Below, one piece after another: positions 59,020 through 64,000 of a stretch of DNA of 64,000 nucleotides. The translations under genes and the position numbers were made by a program. This stretch comes from Brasenia schreberi. Taxonomy: Eukaryota; Streptophyta; Magnoliopsida; Nymphaeales; Cabombaceae. The number at the start of each line of letters is the position of its first letter. Position 1 is the first letter of the stretch. The stretch is taken from assembly GCA_036023115.1 (NCBI GenBank), contig JAYKKT010000089.1, positions 15,618,501 to 15,682,500 of the forward strand. The letters are read 5' to 3'. The notes under the pieces are model-generated. The model searched no databases, was not told where the DNA came from, and worked only from the letters and a program-made list of their open reading frames with translations.

Positions 59020-60620
59020 AGGCATAAATTGTCGAGCTAGAGGTTCACTTGGTTAGTTTGAAGAGTGGAGACAATGGTGCCTTAGTTCAACCTCGAGTTT
59101 CTTTGAGCATGAAGATGTTGTAGACCTTTCTTTGAGTAGTTACTATTCGACAGAATTTAAGGATCCCCATCATCTCAAAGAGCTTGAATCAAATAGATTT
59201 GATAGTGTTCCGGATAGTAAAGCTCTAAAGAACTTTATTTGAGACTTAAAGAAATATTTTAAGCCTACTAAGATCCTGAAGGTAGATCACTTAGTGATGA
59301 TGTCTCTTTATCTTGATGGGATGCGAAAATGTAGTAGTGCATGAAGGGGCGAGTCGTAGCTGAAGATGAGATATTGTTGGTCACATCTTCGCGAGATTTG
59401 TGAGAGGAGCTATGTAGATAATTCATGCATCACAAGCTAGTAAGTGTGCTAAAATATGCTCCAGTTGAGATATACGGGTAGTGTGAAAGAATATGCATGT
59501 CAGTTTAGCATGACTCTCCTCAATATACATGGTTTAATTTATCCATGGTCTACCGCATTGATTAGAGGTGGAGATGCACCAATATTTGCTACAAGATGTG
59601 TATACAACCATCATTTATTCAAAGAGGTTGATAGATTTATTGAGCTCTTAAGGAGAGAGGAAAGATCACATGGGTCCGAAGAGAGACAGTAGAGACCCGA
59701 AGGTGACGCTAGGCCTGATCATAAGGCTGGTGGTAGACAGAAGCACTAGCCAAACTCATCTGATAGAGGTGCACAAAAGGATTCCACTCCCATACCAGGT
59801 AGGAGATTCATGTGACCAATTGGGGAAGCAGGTACAGACCCCACCCGATGGCCCCAAAGATGGTTTCTATATTTTTGTGTTGGGTCACACTACATGAGGG
59901 ATTGTTCGAAACATGCGAAGCCGGATGCCCTACTTGTCGATGATTAAGCAATATGAGTCTAGACCGAGCATCTAGGATAACATTTTGAGAGCAATATCTT
60001 TCTAGTTGTTGAATGTATTAAGAGCAAAGTTGTCATTGTATTCAAGATTTGTGCACATGGAAGTGTGCATTGGAGATAACATGATACATGTTTTATTTTA
60101 TAGTGGCTTCATACATTCGATTATGTTGACAACTTGTGTAAGAACATTGGGTGTATAACTTACCACCTTTGATAGTAGACTAAAGATGGTGAATGCCCAA
60201 ATGCAAAGGAAAGCAGGACTGAGCAGGTCCATTGGGATGCGCATTGGATGTTGGAGTGATGTCCTAAACTTTACTATGACTACAAAATGTACCTTCGGTA
60301 TGACTTCATGAAGCAGGTGCATGCTATGGTAGCACTGTATCTTGGAGGTCTCATGATCACTTACGAGACCCATCCTGGGCTTGTTGCTAGTTGTGACCTA
60401 GGTAAGGCTATCAAAAGACCAAGGGGCGCTTCAAAGAGGGTGACTGTCATGTACCTATCAGCATTCAAGTTGAAGGCTGGAGCAACTGAGGACAGTCCTA
60501 CAGTAGAGGTAACTGAGTGAGAGGAGGCACCATAAAGTAATAATCATATGGTGTTAACAGTAGTTGAAGAGTCGTTGATGACACCCAAGAAAATAGCAGA
60601 TGAGTTGCATGATATGGGAG
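59020..60620 (+). pseudogene. Gypsy gag-protease remnant
   Basis: The gag core is at about 59230-59700 (ERYVDNS-type region, VKEYACQFSMTLLNI, then EVDRFIELLRREER). A broken zinc knuckle lies near 59880-59930 (GHTT..., C...RM). The aspartic protease region, about 60040-60330, has GDNMIHVLFYSG in place of the DSGA active site, then LTTFDSRLKMVNAQ and IGMRIGCWSDVLNFT. The frame at 60287-60520 continues MKQVHAMVALYLGGLMITYE. Near 60560 a DELHDMGA-type stretch fits the RT N-terminal leader. Many stops. Confidence 0.7.
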
Positions 60621-60810
60621 CGTGATCGAGATGGAAATGACAACCAACTATGCCCCTCAATGTGGCTTTGAAGGAGAGGTTGAAATTGCCCCAGTGAGTC
60701 GAGACACCGACCACTAGTGTAGAGTGAGGCATGAGCATTGTTGAAGTGAGCTTGCCAATGCAGGAGATCGCAAGGATGATATGAGTGGGATCGTGAGCAA
60801 AACTGCACAC

Positions 60811-63426
60811 CGAAACCTGTTTTCGCTTAAACCAAAAACAAATTTTCTTACGTCCTACTTGTCTAATTTGATCCCACCCGGTTCATATCAAAATCATATG
60901 GGTCTGATCCATATTCATATGTCGAACTTCCCATTTGCTAATCACAAGATCCATCTTATATTTTGAAGTTAAACCGTCTCCACCCCAGGGGAGGTAGACA
61001 ATAAAGGTTAAGGCTTCCACGGGCAACGCCCTCTTTGCAAGCCAATTCTGGTCTAGGGCCTTGTTTGTGGATATATAGGTTCAGGGTTTTCCTCTGATCG
61101 TAAATGAGCCAAGTTGCTCAGGAGCTACTTTCATGGGAAACACCATCTTATATGTCTAATTTCAGTTTAATCTAGTATACATTCAGGTGATAGAAGCTAG
61201 GCTCAACCTCGGCCCATGATTTAATTGAGTCCATCTTTGTTGTACCGAGCTCAAATGAGCCTAGAGAGCCGACCTTGAGTTGTCCAAACATAACTCAAAC
61301 TCAAGTTACATCTCAAGTCCGAAGCCGAGTTGAGCATTAGATAGAGTCGAGCATTGTTAACCTTCCTTGGACTTGAGCTCAACCCAGCTTGGTTACACCC
61401 CTAAATCCAACCCAAATATTTTCTCACAAGAAGTAACTAGCAAAAAGTTTGAAATTTAGCAAATTTCGAGGTTAAAGCAAGTCGGTTGAATATATATATG
61501 TAAGTAATCGAGCATAGTTTCAGTCCGGGCATATATGTGTAACACTCTTTAGTGAAAATAGGGCACCAAGTTGCAGTTTTTTGCTCTTTTCTGAACAACG
61601 GATACGAATAAAAATGTCACATAACGCACAGAGCAGGTACATGAGCCGTATTAACCAAACAGGACTAGCTCATGGCTCCTTCCGGGACTTAATCTTCTCC
61701 ATGTTCAGCTCATTAGCTCATTTTAGCCGAGCCGGACATGAACAAAAATAAGCGATGCGTTAGAAGGTTTTCTAGCATATATGCACTTTAAATTAGAAGA
61801 GTTTAAAAGGTTATTTTTCATCTATAATTTTCAATAAAAAATTTAATTTTGAAATCAAGTCAAAGGTTTATTTTTACACATTTTTTATAAGATTAGAAGA
61901 GTTGATTAATTAAATTACAGTATGCCACCCGATGCGTTAGCATGGTTTCCTAGTATATATGCACTTAAATATGTAGATGCTTACAATGCGAGCCGAGTGA
62001 ACAAAAGACACGTATTTATATATACACTTAACTAAATGAGGTAATCTGAGGTCAGCTTAACCAAAAACACAGTTCGTGTTTCAGTTTGTACGACTTATAC
62101 GCGCGCTCTTGTTCAGTCCGAGCAGATCTCGAACAAAAAATAGGGGAGCTCATCGTGAACCAAACCCAGCCAAAGCACAAGCAGCTTTCTCATGTTCAGT
62201 TCTCCACATTTATGCATGTTTTAACTCATATTCAAAACTATACCCTAGTATCATCTAGAGAAAATACATGGTATATAAATTAAATTTAACCATTGAAGAA
62301 CCATGCGGCGAAGAGGATGGTCCACGAGATTACAGTGATGAATATTTCACCCACAGCTCACTGCTTTTTTGGTGAGTTTAATGACTGCTCGCCGTTGTGC
62401 CAAACGTGTTTAAGAACCAAATATGCCCATGCTGGGAACGAGCCGAACCTACATAATCTAGTAGCAGCTACGTGCGTTTACCAGCCCTATTTTACGCCAA
62501 ACCAGCCCCGTTAATGCCGCTAAGGAGTGAGAGAGACTCCCTCTCGTAAAATATGATATACTTGAAGATTCATACAAGGTGGAATCATATGCCTAACTGT
62601 ACATGCAAAGAGTAGATTGCATAAGTCCCGATCAACAAAATTTGCAGGGGGCGTTTGAATGGAACAAGTACGTCAGGTGTTGGTCTATTAGTAATTGACG
62701 TAAACGAAGAACTTGGAAGTACCGAAAATCTGTGTTTTAATAAGAATATTCCTTATGAACAGATAAACTAGGAAAAAGAAGTCGCGCCCCTCTTTTTCAG
62801 GGTGCCCATTTACCTGTGGAGCCATTCTCGGAACTAAATCATGCCATTTTCACCTGCAACAAGAATACTGTACTTTTAGGACCATGGAACAGGGAGCTCC
62901 TGGCCTAAAAATTCACAAAATTCCATGATGCGAACGGGCCACTATGAGAGTACTCCTAATGGGAAGGAAGGGACCTTTCCTTTGAGGTGGGATGTGGGCA
63001 AAGAGGGATCCAAATAGCCAACACTAAGATTCGCATCCACGGGAACTTGCCCTCCTTGTCTTGGGTTCATTCTGGAAGGAGTGTCGCCTCTCTTAATATG
63101 CAAAGCTACTCATGGGAAGCTGATATCTGTCAACCAGAGTGTGAAAATAAGCTGCTTATTCTTGGACTGCAATATCCAGCCCAGACTCTTTTCACCTATC
63201 GATGAGCTAGGGGCGGCTTTCATCAACTGTTCGACTCAAAAGAACAGTCAAGTTGGAAGTCGAGAATTTGATAGTCGGGTGCGCCCTCTTCCTAAACCAA
63301 ATACCAAGAAAAGAAAAAGAATGATGCGAGGGACTTTGAAGATGCTGGGGCAAGTATGGTTTCTGATTAATTAAACAACCGGATGCCTTAATATCCTATC
63401 CATTGGCAACCCTATGCCTACCAACA
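60811..63426. other. Unassigned sequence with small repeats
   Basis: About 61090-61403 is rich in GAGCTCAA / CTCGAG variants and ends TGGTTACACCCCTA, a pattern seen at ends of small non-autonomous plant transposons; the other end is not clear. A 45-bp segment (GATGCGTTAG...TATATGCACTT) occurs at about 61754-61798 and again at 61932-61974. No gene supported. Confidence 0.4.
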
Positions 63427-63439
63427 TGTGTGCGTGTGC

Positions 63440-63473
<34 letters not shown>
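63427..63473. repeat. GT/GA compound microsatellite
   Basis: A run of GTGTGTGT followed by GAGAGAGA. Confidence 0.9.
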
Positions 63474-63635
63474 CTCGGATTCAAAGATTGACAGGAATCA
63501 TATTGGCATATGCTCCTCCACAACGCGACCATAACGTGTAAACTCAAAAGGATATGAAAGCATAAAATAGAAAAATACCTGAAAAGAACATAAATGTTAT
63601 ACTAAACCAACTGGAGGGAAAACTAGCATGCACCC

Positions 63636-63760
63636 AGAGCGTTAGCTTGACAGGCCGGGCCGTATGACTCCTCCGCACAGATGGGGAGTTCGATCCACTG
63701 GAGGGGATACATGCGTGTGTAAGCGTGTTAAGCTCGGACTCGGTTTCTTAAAAGGAAAAA
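63636..63760 (+). repeat. tRNA-derived SINE, copy 4
   Basis: GCGTTAGCTTGACAGG (box A-like), GGGGAGTTCGATCCACTGG (box B) and a tail with GTGTGTAAGCGTGTTAAGCTC. Same design as the copies at 372 and 35560. Confidence 0.6.
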
Positions 63761-64000
63761 AAACTAAAGGTAAAATCCCTCATAGTGTAGAACCAAAGGA
63801 ATCCCATCAACCCAGTGTGTGTACGTCATAATACCACAGTTTTCGATATATTAGCAAATAACGAATCTACATGCATATACACAGGCAAAGACCATCCTAT
63901 AGTTTATGTAGGTATACACATACAAAATCATCTTAACTATTTAGTCGCGCTTGGCTTAGAACTATGATCTCCCACAGTACCCTGCGGGCTTTTCATCATC
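63761..64000. other. No gene seen
   Basis: AT-rich end of the window without recognisable features. Confidence 0.4.

Larger units (their letters stand above)
58360..60810 (+). mobile_element. Ty3/gypsy element, gag-protease part
   Basis: PBS TGGTATCAGAGT (58360-58371), a leader with a 193-bp tandem duplication, then decayed gag, protease and the very start of RT. Nothing of RT core, RNase H or integrase follows; the element stops at about 60800. Confidence 0.75.

Overview
The window is a piece of a repeat-rich flowering-plant nuclear genome. The evidence is interrupted genes with plant-type U-rich introns, several classes of plant retrotransposon (Ty1/copia, Athila-like and other Ty3/gypsy, RTE-type LINE), a BED-finger hAT transposon, FAR1-type MULE remains, tRNA-derived SINEs, and host fragments that match plant families (SMO1, eIF4A3, VHA-A, AACT, a PUB-type ARM repeat, an MA3 protein). 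I cannot name the species. No gene in the window looks intact except the hAT transposase.

Layout. 0-3.2 kb: a SINE, then the 3' exons of a methylsterol monooxygenase 1 gene (minus strand) with an in-frame stop. 3.2-11.7 kb: nested retrotransposon debris (two copia families, a gypsy integrase) split by a 3.0-kb solo LTR with a perfect target-site duplication (TSD), then an RTE LINE fragment. 11.7-20.8 kb: two more LTRs of the same family, one truncated and one complete with a perfect TSD, on either side of a dead FAR1-type MULE. 22.8-29 kb: a plant-mobile-domain remnant and a copia element with its 3' LTR. 29-37 kb: unassigned sequence, SINEs and the first copy of a 1.3-kb direct repeat. 37-40.6 kb: an Athila-like gypsy element without pol. 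41.2-53.9 kb: an eIF4A3 (DEAD-box helicase of the exon junction complex) pseudogene carrying three large insertions. 54.5-55.7 kb: second copy of the direct repeat. 58.3-60.8 kb: a decayed gypsy gag-protease region. The rest is unassigned, with small repeats.

Two things stand out. First, an LTR family of 3.0-3.5 kb (complete at 7368-10382, 17689-20808 and 41416-44928; partial at about 11695-13100) carries pieces of host genes in its U3 region. One copy holds a VHA-A piece; another holds an acetoacetyl-CoA thiolase piece, an MA3-domain piece and a U-box/ARM piece joined head to tail. In both copies the cargo ends about 230 bp upstream of the LTR TATA box. All four copies keep an 8-bp-stem hairpin near the LTR 3' end, with paired changes that preserve the stem. 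Second, a 3.38-kb hAT element sits exactly on a 3' splice site of the eIF4A3 copy. Its 8-bp TSD is the splice acceptor itself, so the acceptor now exists on both sides of the transposon.

The eIF4A3 copy also has a donor-site GT changed to TT, a 1-bp frameshift and no recognisable N-terminal exons, so I treat it as a pseudogene even though most of its codons are well conserved.
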